Shown here: one piece after another, positions 19,600 to 31,131 of the stretch
Layout: every line of letters starts with the position of its first letter
How positions within the stretch are numbered: position 1 is the first letter of the stretch
Assembly: GCA_012862575.1 (NCBI GenBank)
Contig: BLSF01000003.1
Coordinates: forward strand, 992,001 to 1,056,000
Direction: 5' to 3'
DNA: 64,000 bases
Source of the DNA: Parietichytrium sp. I65-24A
Taxonomy: Eukaryota; Sar; Bigyra; Thraustochytrida; Thraustochytriidae
The notes under the pieces: generated by a model
Told to the model about the DNA's origin: nothing
Seen by the model: only the letters and a program-made list of their open reading frames with translations
Database searches by the model: none
Position numbers and translations under genes: made by a program

Positions 19600-21675
19600 C
19601 TTCCGACGTTTACTCAGACTTTCCAACACCGCTACTTGCTCGAGCTGCCTCGCCCTCGCACCAAACACCTTTTGCAGCGCAGATATGCTCGAGCTATGTG
19701 CGCCTCGACCACAGCGTGCGTTGGCCAGGTGCTGAAGAATTATCGATCTACGCTGGGCGCAGTTGAAAGCTCTCGTGGTGTGACCGTGACGAATGCTGGC
19801 TGCTCGACTCGCCCTGATGTTCCTGATGTTGACTTGAGAGTCTGCGACGGTAACCGCGGCTGACTAGCTGACTAACTTCTCGATTGATTAATTGATTGAT
19901 TGACTGATTGATTGATTAAAAGTGACGGGACTTTTGGGCTCACGTGAATCTGACTGATAGCTCGAATACTTCTGGAACGAAGAAGGGTCCACTGCTTTTG
20001 CCACCACTACTGAGTACACTGTTCTTCTTTTTCTGTCCCCCTTTCCTTCGTTTCTCACTCTCCCCTTCGCCGGCTACCTTTATTCGCAGACAGCAAGCTA
20101 ATTCCTTCTTCCTCGCTCTCTCCGAACAATAGATAAGCTCGTTGGCTGCGGCAACTATGTGAGTTTGATCAGTTTGATCATGTTTGATCCGTCTCACTTC
20201 ACCGCCGTTGAACCGCTTTCAACGGTTGAGGAAAGAGCCATTCGTTGTTCGGGTACAAGGTTTTATTCGAGTACAATTCTTTAAACGTGAATGTTCTCCT
20301 TATTCTATGATGGCTTTAAATATTCTTCTACGGTTTCCCAATAGAAGTGTCTCATCAAGATGAGTGTAGTGGCTCTTCATAGCAGGTAGATAGTAGTAGC
20401 AGGTAGATAGTGCATTGATAGGGGTTTATGGCATGGAGCCTAGCAATGGCAGGAGCTTAGTTGTGCACGTAGATCAGGATTAGCGCAGGGAGAAAATGGA
20501 CCACTGTATTCACTTGGTCGTCACAACTTTACATCGTCATTGGGCACGTGCATTGCGATTGCATTCAGCGCGAGCAGCTTGTGTCATTTTATGTCCCTCA
20601 AAAGGCGAAGACTTTCACAGCCAAGCAAATTCACTTCGCCACGTGAATCGACTTGACCTCAACTAGAGCTAGCTCTATGATTGGAAGGCTCTGTTCTGAA
20701 CTATTACATAAAGAAGCTACGTTCACTACCTAGTAATGGCTCCAATAATTAAGCTAGGCTAGAGCCCAGGCAACTGAAACGGTTACGACCCGGGTCCAAA
20801 AGAGATCAGTAAGTTTACTACTAGTACATTGAGCGTAGGCCACAGTCGAGCCGGGCAATTCGGCAAGACGATTGCCGCCACAAAACACAAATGAAACGGC
20901 AGCCTCGGTGATGCGGACTTCGGCGATGTTCTACTGCCTTGAGTCTCTCTCCTGCTTCGGAGTGGTTCGTTTTAGTTGTTCAACAGTTTGAAGATTTAAG
21001 TCTCCACCTGTTTCGTTTGGCAGCCGACATACCCATCGGAGCGCGGAATTCGCCAACGTCAATACCTTGCAAATAGTGGACCGACCACCCATGGCGGAAG
21101 CAAAGCTTCGCGGTCGAAACATGTCGAAACGGTGGATTGATCGTTTCAGCTCTCAGGATCACCGGTCCAAAATCATAGCTGTGGTCCGTCGACGGACCGA
21201 GGTGGTGCACAAAAATGAAGGAGCCATCGGCCATTCTCTCTAAACAACTCGCTGCCCTGGCATGCCCTGGCGAAGTTTCCAAGAGCTTCTCGTTCCTGGC
21301 ACGAATACAAGTACCAGTACTCATACTGACTGTGAGGTAACAGGAATTTTTATTAAGCTTAGAGTTGGAGTGAATCCCTCTTTGCCAGCCAAATAAACGC
21401 TGTACCCCTCTCGGAGAAAGTCAGATCTAGTATTTCCCCACTGCTGAGCTCTCGTTTCGGCACTGCCGGCCTCGCTAATATGCGATACCCTCCTACACCC
21501 CCGTCCGGAAGTCACGCGAGAAAAGTTTTCCCGAACTCCTCATTATACCCCGTATTTAGACATCTAGCAAACGCTTCGGATGTGTGTACAGGAGAAAGAG
21601 AGAAAGAATATCGGCTTGACGCAAGTGCCGGCGAAGGCAGCAGTCACATAACTGCTGCGCGGTTAGCTCACAGAA
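19600..21675. other. 2.1 kb intergenic region
   Basis: This is a divergent region between SPAG1 (minus) and the protease gene (plus). No supported gene is seen. It holds a TTGA array near the SPAG1 5' end (19881-19917) and a direct repeat of AGCAGGTAGATAGT (20381-20394 and 20398-20411). Confidence 0.55.
19881..19917. repeat. TTGA tetranucleotide array upstream of SPAG1
   Basis: Imperfect GATT/TTGA units lie about 280 bases upstream of the SPAG1 ATG. Confidence 0.8.
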
Positions 21676-22983
21676 ATGCCATCCTTTCGCTTGGGAGTGG
21701 CGATTGCCTCCCTGGTGTTGGCTCTCGCTCATTCGACGTTGGCTGCAACTCGCGAACTTGCGAGCCTTCGGATTGTCGGTGGAGACGTCGTGACTTTGAA
21801 GGAGTACCCTTGGATAGCGTCTCTGCAACGCAAGTCAGGCAAACAATACAAACATGTTTGCGGCGCCACGCTCATCCATCCCAAATACCTCCTCACTGCG
21901 GCGCACTGCGTCAAGTACGAGAGCAGCCTTCCACAACGCGCTCGACTTATGCAATACAATTTGGCTGGAAGCGCGGAGAGCGGCTCAGTGATTGTGGGAA
22001 TCGCGGGTGTAACAAAGCATCCATATTACAGCGGGGTGTTGTTTGATATTGCTCTGGTCGAGCTTCAGACCGCTGTGACCACCATCCCCGTTATTGGGCT
22101 CAATGCTATCAACGACAATTTCATGGAACGCACAGGGACTGTTCTTACTATTGCTGGATGGGGTTATTTGGCTGAAGGAAGTGGCACCATGTCCGATACG
22201 CTTCAGTCGGCCAAAGTTCCAGTTGCAGCATATGCGGCCTGTGCATCAGTCTACCCGTATCTAATACCGTCGAACATATGCGCAGGATACGCGAATGGTG
22301 GAGTTGACTCGTGCGGTGGGGACAGTGGGGGCCCGATGTTTTACACCGATGAAGAGGGAGCGTTCACTCAAGTTGGGGTGGTGTCATACGGATCTGGGTG
22401 CGCACAAGCAGGCAAATATGGAGTTTACACTCGAGTTAGTTCCTATAAATCCTGGATTGCAAGCATTATCGACAAGGTCCCCACGCCCAAGCCAACTCCG
22501 TTTCCAACTCCGGAGCCGAGTTCCAAAGTTAGTTCCACATCGTTTCCTACCTTGTCGCCAACATCTCTGTCTCCAACGACTTCGCCAACCTCCCTGTCCC
22601 CGACGTCGACTCCAAGCGCTGCGCCGACAGCTGGAGAGATCGCTCCAAGCTCAACAAAGTGCACAATTTATGCAGGAAACCCGGGCTTCATTTCGGATGA
22701 AACTGAATGCCAACTTCCATTTGAATATGTCACCTCAACGGGCAGAGTGGTATATGAGACTGCGCCAACGTTAGAGGAAGCAATGCCTTTTGGACTCGAT
22801 GAACTCGGCAAAGATTTCGACACGTCACTTCGCTGGTGTCCGGAGACTGGCAAGAAAGTTTACAACAAAGACTCCACCGGAGCCGGGAAATACAGATGGG
22901 GTTTCGCAGCTTGCAACGTGATCGAACCTGAAATCTCTCCAATCGAAACTGAGGACGACATGGGAATCCACCCGTTCATATAG
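21676..22983 (+). CDS. Secreted trypsin-like serine protease with C-terminal FN2-like module
   Basis: The 435-residue product has a signal peptide (about 1-23, ending STLA) and a short propeptide cut before IVGG (residue 33). The S1A triad is complete: His77 (LTAAHC), Asp124 (FDIALVEL) and Ser217 (GDSGGP). Asp211 in DSCGGDSGGP is the trypsin S1-pocket residue, and the later VSYGSGCA and GVYTRV complete the pocket, so cleavage after Lys or Arg is expected. A Pro/Thr/Ser linker (about 268-326, SPTSLSPT repeats, probably O-glycosylated) leads to a 90-residue cysteine module with CQLPFEY, WCPET and KYRWGFAAC. This resembles a fibronectin type II domain lacking one cysteine. The likely role is extracellular protein digestion in an osmotrophic protist, which is inference. 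The ATG follows a 5' region with no intron signal. Confidence 0.93.
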   Translation: MPSFRLGVAIASLVLALAHSTLAATRELASLRIVGGDVVTLKEYPWIASLQRKSGKQYKHVCGATLIHPKYLLTAAHCVKYESSLPQRARLMQYNLAGSAESGSVIVGIAGVTKHPYYSGVLFDIALVELQTAVTTIPVIGLNAINDNFMERTGTVLTIAGWGYLAEGSGTMSDTLQSAKVPVAAYAACASVYPYLIPSNICAGYANGGVDSCGGDSGGPMFYTDEEGAFTQVGVVSYGSGCAQAGKYGVYTRVSSYKSWIASIIDKVPTPKPTPFPTPEPSSKVSSTSFPTLSPTSLSPTTSPTSLSPTSTPSAAPTAGEIAPSSTKCTIYAGNPGFISDETECQLPFEYVTSTGRVVYETAPTLEEAMPFGLDELGKDFDTSLRWCPETGKKVYNKDSTGAGKYRWGFAACNVIEPEISPIETEDDMGIHPFI

Positions 22984-25151
22984 CTTGTTTGCTTGTCCAG
23001 TCCCAAAAAGATTTGACTCGAATGTCTGTTTGTCATTGGTCTTATACAACCATAAAAGATACAACAATTTGTTCCTGCTAAATGATTCCACCTAGCTAGG
23101 GAAAGTAGTGCAGCCGAGAGCCCGAGCCGGAAAAAGGTCCACTTCACTCTCTGCAGTCTCGTCGGGACGAAGCCTCACGTCAAACCAAGGTTGACATCGA
23201 AAGGGGCAAAACTGGCTCCGGGCGGCAAACGAGCGACGAGATGACATCCGATATTCGCTTTTTAATCGTCACCAAAAGGTTTCTCCGAGCCTCAGCTCAC
23301 TTGGGGTGAGTTTTCGTTGCGAAATTGTGGACAACGTGGGCTACTGCTGGGCTTTGCAAGCCTGAGCGGCTTCGCCGAATCTTAGTTGCATTTCAAGAGG
23401 TCGAGCTCTTGCACAAGATGGAATCTGCCAAAGTCAAGATTTTAATGAATAGAAACGTTAATTCTGCCACGGTTGGCAGCCTCATACTGAGCTCAGATTA
23501 GGCCCCATCCTTCTCTTCGCCTCGATGGATCATATTTACTCTTCCGGCCACTCACCCGATTGCCAGATCGTTAAGAGGGCAATGATGGTCTCAGATCGAG
23601 GGATTTGCTTCTGTGACTAAATTCTTACTTAGCCTGGTCATCCCTCCCTGGCTCTTCTACTGCAAAGTGTACAATGGACAACGAAGGCAGGACTTTGCTT
23701 TGCATGGCTACAACTTCAAGATGCTCGATCGTCACTTCGATTGGACGGACTTTCAGCCAGGAGGAGGAGGTCCCCAGCCGAGTCGTGTCAGCTCGTTGAT
23801 GTCCGAATTCATCGACTCTTTATCGACTGTGAAGTGTTGTTTTGACGACCATGGAGACCATGGTCACGGTTTTCGTGATATGAACGGATCAATTCTGGAG
23901 GCCACATTTCCCCTTAGGAGAGCCTGGGCGCTGGCTGACGTAAATCTTGTATTTGGAGCAGTGGGAATTGACGCCGGCACTGACATATGCTTTGAGGGCC
24001 AAACAAGAAATTTTTTAAGACGCTTGGGTACCCCGATCCTAGCTTCACTGCACCGGTATTCCTTTCTTTGCGAGCTGACACGAGCCAGACAGTCTCCTTT
24101 TCTTTTCTTTTCTTTTGTTTTGTTTTCTCGCCTGGCCAGAGACTGGACAGAATGGACACAATCGGCATGCATGAATAAGTAAAAGTGCATGTCCGCTGTC
24201 TAGCATCCAAGTACATTCAGGTAGTCTCAGGTTGAGCGTCAAATCAACGGCTCAAATGTACCAACGAAACATACCGATTTGAAAGATGGGAGCCATGACG
24301 AGATCTAATTTTCTCCTAAACGAGTTTTACAAGAAGCCAACTGACCGGCAAGACTCGGTTGGGAGAACAGTAAACTGCAAGGAGCAACGTCTCCGATGCT
24401 TTTTTGTTGTTGACAGTGAGTTGGTTTATTGCTCGTTGGCCTGCCGCTCTGCCAGCGATGAGCGTAGTGTGTGCTTATAGCCGAAGCCCGTTAGCGTGAA
24501 ATCGTAGGGTTGACGGGTTGCAAAAGTTTTGATCAACGAATCCAATTTTCACGAAACGGAGACAAGCACGCTCAAGAGACCTCCGGACTAGCTAAAGCCG
24601 CGAGAGGCGCCGTAAGCTAGTTCCAAGAGCACTCACTGGTGGCTTCTGTATCTAGCTAGATTGCCTTTGAGAGCGAGCAACCAATAGCGCCGGCCACGGG
24701 AATTCAGATGCGGTTAGCGGGCACAAACGCCTCCGAACAATAAAACTTCAGGCTGCCTGTTCTATACACGGTCCTGGAACAAAGTTGACTTTTCTCAAGG
24801 TTGATTGTTACGAGTTCAGGCCTCGAAAACTTTGCGCCCTCAGGAGAGTTTCGAAAGATCGACGACGGGGCCTAACCTCTCGAGTAAGAAAACTAGTGGG
24901 GCGGTCTCTCGAGTTACCAAGAGCTCTCACCCAAACCGTGCGGAAGAAATCCTGAGCGCTGCAGACTTGCAACTCCGGAGCAGCTTGGATCAAATTCACA
25001 CTTCAAGCTTTGACAAGAAGCTGTTTCAACAGGCTAGCGAAGGACAGCTCACATCTCCGTCCCTGGAGAAAGCTTCGTTCGATTGCCTGCGTGGTCTGCA
25101 AACCTTCCCCTTTCTTTTCGAAGCAGGACATCAGCCACATTCGGAGTCGAC
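22984..25151. other. 2.2 kb intergenic region
   Basis: This region lies between two plus-strand genes (protease and SAM protein). I found no supported coding region; longer open frames at 23613-24182 and 24805-25209 lack an ATG start or known features. A CTTTT/GTTTT tract lies at 24096-24126, and a small hairpin (8-bp stem, 3-base loop) at 23847-23865. Confidence 0.5.
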
Positions 25152-26435
25152 ATGGCATCTTATCTCGCGAGCGGCTCGGCAGGAATTTACAGACTCGGCA
25201 AACGGGTGAGCGGCTCCAGCAAGGATTTGCTGCGCGAGGATGGCCCAAAGCAGAAGATTATATCAAAGTCCAGCCTTGGGCTCGGCTTGAGTTCTCAGAA
25301 AGAGAGCTCCAAGCCACCAAAGAGCAAATCGAAGGGCAAGCTGGCTTCGTTTTCGAACTCCTTTTCGAGCTCCACCAAAAACAAGCAGAGTAGCTCTTCA
25401 GGCTTGAAGCGGCGAGACAGTATGGATCTCACCCGTTCCAAGAGCTCCGGCAAGACTCCTCGAACCAACTCGTCCAAGGACCTGGACAGCCTCATCTCTG
25501 CATACGTGGAGGACAACTACCTGGACCAGTCCTTTGAGGAAGAAGCAAAAAGTGACGATGAGAAGCAGAACGCTGCAAATGCGATCTCCAGCTCAGCTTC
25601 AGGTGCTTTGAGAGGTATTCTGTCGACTAGCAAGGGAGCCGGAGACAGGAATTGGAACAACGGCAAGAGACGGGTCACATTCAACAAGAATGCCACCCTC
25701 CACTACATGCCATCTCACGAGCTTGCGGCTGCTAGGCTTGCTCGCAAGGGTTCATGGCAACCAGCTCCTGAGCACGATGCGCTTTGGGATGGTGATTTGC
25801 AGGACTTTAGAACCAAGCCTCTCTCAGAAGACGACTTTCAGAATGCCATGAATCGTCAGAACGACAACAGCAATTTCGGCAATGACTTCTTTCCTCTCAG
25901 CCAAACCTACCCGCCTTCATCAGCATCCTATGACTACGGTTACGATGATATGGATGAGCTTGACGCCTACATGAATGATCTTTCCTTTGACGACAGTTGC
26001 ACGATGAAAAGATCCTACGGCTCCTCATACCTGTCTTCGTTTGACGATATGCGAAACTCCTCTTCAGGTAGCAGCAAATCTTCCGTGCGCAGAAATTGCT
26101 ACGTATGCACATCTCCAATTAATTGGACATCCCGGGAAGTGTCAGGCTTTATCCGGGACTTTATTGCAGGAGGGGAATTCTTCTGCCTAAACTTTGAACA
26201 GCATCATATCGACGGCGCAATGTTTCTGCAGATGGAGGAGCGCGACTTTAGAAACATTGGCATTAAGAGACGAGCTGACAGAGAAGCTATGCTCTTGGCC
26301 AAGAACGAGGTCGTTAGGGGCTGCTTGTCCAAGCATAGCTGCTCTTGCACTTCGACGTCCTCGACTTCGCATCAAGTGCTTGGCAAACACAGTCGATTCC
26401 TCGAGCATACTGAGTCATTTCTCAATACCCTTTGA
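25152..26435 (+). CDS. SAM-domain protein with an RVxF (PP1-docking) motif
   Basis: The product is 427 residues from the ATG at 25152. Most of it is Ser/Lys/Asp-rich and probably disordered. Residues 171-177 (GKRRVTF) match the RVxF motif used by protein phosphatase 1 regulatory subunits, followed by NKNATLHYMPSHE. A SAM domain lies at about 322-388, with WTSREVSGFIRDF, HHIDGAMFLQMEERDFRNIG and a closing basic helix, as in SAM domains that oligomerise or bind partners. The tail is Cys/Ser-rich. By family logic it could target PP1 to a SAM-mediated assembly, but no catalytic domain is present and the role is inferred. No intron is needed. The region upstream of the ATG is open in another frame and is taken as 5' UTR. 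Confidence 0.83.
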   Translation: MASYLASGSAGIYRLGKRVSGSSKDLLREDGPKQKIISKSSLGLGLSSQKESSKPPKSKSKGKLASFSNSFSSSTKNKQSSSSGLKRRDSMDLTRSKSSGKTPRTNSSKDLDSLISAYVEDNYLDQSFEEEAKSDDEKQNAANAISSSASGALRGILSTSKGAGDRNWNNGKRRVTFNKNATLHYMPSHELAAARLARKGSWQPAPEHDALWDGDLQDFRTKPLSEDDFQNAMNRQNDNSNFGNDFFPLSQTYPPSSASYDYGYDDMDELDAYMNDLSFDDSCTMKRSYGSSYLSSFDDMRNSSSGSSKSSVRRNCYVCTSPINWTSREVSGFIRDFIAGGEFFCLNFEQHHIDGAMFLQMEERDFRNIGIKRRADREAMLLAKNEVVRGCLSKHSCSCTSTSSTSHQVLGKHSRFLEHTESFLNTL

Positions 26436-26782
26436 AGTTGGCGCAATGTTTCAAAGTCTCCTTGTGTGTAAATCTTATTCGTGAAGATTATCCCATTTTA
26501 CTATACCATATTAAAAACAGAAAAAAACTTTATAAAGCACAAGACGTTCTAAACTTGCAGCGACGGAGCTGGCAAAGAAAGCATAATCTGCTCCTCTCGA
26601 GTCTAGTGTATCGCAGCAGAGGAACGCGAATCACTTGAGGTGGAGGGATGTACGCAATTGCCTGTTCTCCACAGTAAGCAGCAGAGAACAGAAATGTTAC
26701 AAACATCGTCGAAACCAAGCGCCAAGCGCTGTCTGGCATTACATGACAAAGAAAAACCCCAATTCTTCAATTACTTTTCAAA
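26436..26782. other. Convergent 3' region between SAM and IQ genes
   Basis: This AT-rich spacer lies between convergent stop codons. I see no gene and no canonical AATAAA. Confidence 0.5.
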
Positions 26783-29700
26783 TTATTCCTCGCAGATCGG
26801 ATGCCACGAGTCAAGGGCGGCCAGTTCTGCAGACGTGGCATAAATCATATTCTGCCCTGCCCGATTGGAGCGAGTAAAGCTATGATAAGACACGGCAAAG
26901 TCTCCTTGGACATCATGTGCAGACGGGCTCGCGTGTATAATGTTATGCTTGCCGAGTTTTTCGGCGCGCTTGTTCAATCGATCGACAAGTTGCTGCTTCC
27001 TTGTGCGGTTGCGAGTTTTGGCCTCCAGGAGCTTGTTCGCCTTAATGTCAGCTCTTCGAGCAACGCGATCAGCTCTCATTCGCACGGACGGCAGCGCCTC
27101 TCGTTTCCCCACGGAGATGGTGTTTGGACCTCTCTGAAATCTAGGATCGTAGCTGCGGTTGCTCCAGTCTCGGTCGCCGGAAACCTCTGCAAAGATGTCA
27201 TAGACCTTGTCAGCAAGCCGCTGTGGGATGGCAAGTGTCGAGAGCCTGCACGTGCTCAAGCTTTCCACCCGGTGGTACCCATAGTCTGACAAAAGCTCTG
27301 AAAACCGCTTAGCATATTCCGAGGCTTGCTTGAAGCGAAGCCGTACAAGTTCCTCTGTCTCCGCGAGTGTGGCTGTGCCGACCTGGCTGAGAAATTCAGA
27401 GAAATCTACGTCGTTAAACTGCATGACTTGAAAAGCAGCATTTGTCAAAATCGTGTGAAGGGGATCTCCAAGTTTAATACGTCTCAGCCCCGCAACAACA
27501 GCGTCAACGACGTTGCTACCTACTGAAGTTGGGAGGTTTTCCTCTGCGGTTCCGGCCCGAGAAATGCCTTGCATTTTGTTCTCCGCAAGAGTCTGCACCC
27601 AATCTACAGTTGCCACACTAGAGGAGTCACTGCCACACGACGTACTGGATCGAGCAGAATAAGTCGCGGCGCATTGGCTGCCGTCATTCGCATCCCCCAC
27701 GTCTCGCTGACCGTGAGCTGCTTGGGCCAAAGCTCCAGGTGCGTGGCGCATACTTTCCGAGGTGTGTAGAGCAATTCTTTCGGCATCAAGCCCATCCGAA
27801 AAATCTAATAGAGCGTCATTGGCTCTGGCTGTCGTGTCTCCGACTCCATATACTTCAGTAGCCTCGGTCCCCGGCCGCGCCAGGTACTCTGAGCTTCCTG
27901 TTCCACTCTGTTCACAGGCGGGAGGCAACAAACAAAGTCCAGCAGCAGTGCTTGCTCGATGAGGGAGTTCTTCACGTACACTTACCGTCAGGGTCGAAGC
28001 AACGCAGTTTGCGGTAGCCGCCCGAGACTCATGTGTGCCGTGCCCAGCGCCCATATATCGTGAAGAACGCTCCCCCGCATCTGTCAACTGTTGCCACTTG
28101 CTTTGGACCGACAGAGGTCTCACATTGCACAGAGACTCGTCGACAATTCCAAGAAGCTTTTCCATGCGCTTTGCGATTGCGGGAGGGATTTGCTGGCACT
28201 CTTTGACGTTGTTGAAGCCTTCGAGAAGGTCTTCGCAGGTTTCCATCTGGAAGTCGTGTCTAAGCGCTTGAGTGAAGGAGGAGGCTAAGTTCCAACTCTC
28301 CTCTTCTACAGCAAGCTTGACAGCAGGCGGCGCGGTTAGAATAAGATGCTGGAGCCGTGCCGGCTCTAGGGATTCTGTCCGGTACATTTGGCAATAATTG
28401 TCAAGGAGAACGGCGTGATATATCAGGTTGTATGCAGGACTCTTCAGTGACATGAAATCAGAATACACGACTTTGAGCAGATCGACTGCAAATCGATTCT
28501 TCCCAATTGATGATACCGCCTTCTTTGTGCCTGCCAGAGAGGTTACGGGGGGAGCCACACTCTCCACCTCGTCCTCGGTAGCCAGGAACACCATGTCAGG
28601 CTGACTGAGCAATATTGCTGGCTCTGTTGGAACCCTTGCATGCTGGACAGCTAAATTCTTCTTGTGCGGTTTGGCTTTGTACAATTGCTTGGTGCGCTTC
28701 TTTCGCGCTTTATCCTCGTTCTTCAGCTCAACTTCCTTGGCGACAAGCTCTCGCTCCACCAGGCTAGGAATTTTGGTCGCCTTATATGTTGTCGCGTGCT
28801 TTCGTTGGGCCGCTCGATCCGGGTCGGCCAAGTACAACGTGGAACGTTGCACGTGGACATCTTTGTGGTAGTGCTTGGCGGCTTTGACATTCGGGCGCAT
28901 CTTTAGCTTTTGCTCCTCCCAAGCGTCCCACTTGGCTTTGATGTCGTTTTCGCGATACGCGACAACCTCCTTGATGAAGGTGGCGGCGTTCTCCATTTCG
29001 ATTCGGCGCATCTCCGCCTGCTGGGCCATGTGCATCTCATAGTCTTGGTTCACGGCCTCCAGAAACTGAATCAGGTCGCCTTTGGCGATGAATTTGTTGC
29101 AGAGCTCGCGCACGCGCGGCCCGAGCGAGAGCGCGACCCTCTGAGCCCGCATCTTTCTCCGCACGAGGAAGCCTCGCGCCAGGCGCTGGATTTCCTCTAC
29201 CGCAAAAGTAGTTTCCTGCTCCTTGCGCTCCTCTACCTGGGCCACGGTCTCCACCTTGACTCTCTGGCGCAGCATCGTGCGCCGCCATCGCCCTTGGATC
29301 ATCTCGGCCGCCGCGGTTGTGGCGCACCTCTCTCTTTCGGCCCTCCTCCGCCGCGCCTCGGTCCTCGCCGCGTGCCCGCGCGCCATGCGCTGCACCGTGC
29401 GCGCCGCAGCCCCGCGCCTCTCTGCGCGCAGCGCTCTCGCCCTCGTCCTCGCTGCACGGCCCCTCGTCACCTTCTGAACCTTGGTCGCAGCGTCCGCGCG
29501 GCGCGCAGCCTCGAGCCGCATCTGCTCCTCGCGTTCCCGCTTGTCGCGCAGCAGCCGCCGCGCGAACCGTTGCAGCACCGCCGCTCCGACCGCCGCTGCT
29601 GCGCTCTCCAGCGCGTCCAGCTCCTCGTAAGCCTCTCGCACTTGCGCCGCCAGCTCCTGCTCGCGCACAGCCAGCTGCTCCATGGCCGTGCCCGCCGCCA

Positions 29701-30437
29701 CGCGCTGCCACACCCCGTGCGCCACCATCGTGTCCACGAACAGCGACGCTGCTGCTCCTGCTCCTGCTGCTGCTCCTGCTGCTGCTCCTGCTGCTGCTCC
29801 TGCTGCTGCTGATGGTGCTTGATCTGCTTGATTTGCTCCATTTGCTCCATTTGCTTCGCTTGCCGCTCGCCGTTCCATCGCCGCGTCCGCGAGCAGCACC
29901 TGCTGCTTGAGCGCCGACAGCTCCGCGCGCACATTGTCCAGCTCACGCGAGCGCGTCTCCACCTCCGCTGCCAGCTCACGCGCGCGCACCCCTCGCGCAG
30001 CGCGCACCAGCGCCACCTTGCGCCACGCCGCGCACTCCATGTCGCGCACCACCACCGCGCCGCCTTCCACCGCCAGCAGTGCGCGCTGCAGGGCCGCCAG
30101 CCGCGTCTCGTACTCGCTCAGCCCCTCGCCCCCGTGCCTCCCCCTCGCTGTGCGCGCTGCTGCTGTCTTCCAAGAGGGTGTCCGCGCCGGGGACCACGTG
30201 CCCCGCGCGGAAGAGCAGCAGCTGGTCCTCGCGGAGGCGCACCACCGACCGGCCCACGCGGACGTGCACCGTGCGCGGAGGGCGGCATCCGCAGCGACCG
30301 CAGCGACCGCACTGCTCGCACGCACCGCACCGGCACGGACGCCCCAGCGCGCACCCGCACGCCCGGTGCGTACGCCGCGTACCCTGCGAGGGGTGCGCGC
30401 TGCTGCTGCCCCCGAAGGCGATGCGGTTGCGCCTCAT
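26783..30437 (-). CDS. Large IQ-motif protein, unrecognised; apparent frameshift near its 5' end
   Basis: I do not recognise the family. The main frame (26783 to about 30130) codes for an N-terminal coiled coil, an Ala/Gly repeat (AAAG units) and then four IQ calmodulin-binding motifs, the clearest being VEEIQRLARGFLVRRKMR. A conserved-looking helical block follows (FIKEVVAYRENDIKAKWDAW), then a Lys-rich segment, a variable Ser/Thr-rich middle and a helical C-terminus. The main frame has no ATG before 30040. A second frame begins with ATG at 30437 and codes for a Cys/Gly-rich segment and VRVGRSVVRLREDQLLLF, then would need a one-base shift inside G-runs (C-runs on the plus strand) at about 30123-30150 to join the main frame. 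A sequencing indel is most likely. The joined protein would be about 1,220 residues. Binding to calmodulin, perhaps on the cytoskeleton, is inferred. Confidence 0.7.
29750..29816 (-). repeat. Ala/Gly codon repeat in the IQ gene
   Basis: Near-perfect 12-base units (GCTCCTGCTGCT on the plus strand) encode an AAAG tetrapeptide repeat of about five copies. Confidence 0.85.
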
Positions 30438-31131
30438 CTCCCGCCCAACCTAAGGCGCTTCACCTGCCGCCGCTGAGCATGGGCGCGCGAAACGGCTGCG
30501 CGGTTGCCCTGTTGCGAGGGTACTCGGCGAGGACGCGGTCGTATTGCGGGTATGTAACTAACTAACTCTATGGAGCTGCGGTGGGCGGGTGTACTCGAGC
30601 GTTACTTGTGAGTAACCGAGTGCTTGGAACAAGTGGTTTGCTAGTTTGAATGATTTTGAATGAAGGGAATGAAATGGGGAATGAATGGATTTGTTGTGGT
30701 TTCACTCTTTGGGCTGGTTCACCTTTGGATCAGTCAATCGTTTCCAATGATGAATGGGTTCCAGTCTATTTCGATTGAAACCAATCAATTGATCAATCAA
30801 TTCAATGATCAATGATTATCTGAACTGATTTGTCAAACAACAAAGTGCACTACTACCTTTCTAATTATCATTCTGGGTAGTACCCAGGAGATCCGTTCAA
30901 ATGGGTAGAGGCCACTACGTATGACTACTTGCGACTAGCGTTTCTGTGCGTCTCTGTTCTCCCCCTTACTCAATGAACTAGGTGAATCTATCAACTAGAG
31001 ACTTCTACTCTGCAGACTTACGTACTCGAGTACGAACTATCTTGTTGGACTGGAAAATAAGTAGGATGCATTTGTACAGTGCTATGTAATCTAATCCTTA
31101 GGAAATAGACTCGTAGCGAGTACCATACTCG

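Noticed and set aside
20770-20830. Possible tRNA T-arm on the minus strand
   Set aside because: No acceptor stem, anticodon arm or A-box could be built around it.
23613-24182. 189-codon open frame, plus strand
   Set aside because: It begins with GTG, not ATG. It has no recognisable domain and a low-complexity Phe-rich end from a TTTTC tract.
24805-25209. Open frame overlapping the start of the SAM gene in another frame
   Set aside because: There is no ATG start. It overlaps a well-supported gene and is most likely 5' UTR.
28910-29812. 300-codon plus-strand frame over the IQ gene
   Set aside because: It is a shadow of the GC-rich minus-strand coding region; His/Leu/Arg-rich with a poly-Cys/Ser end from the Ala repeat.
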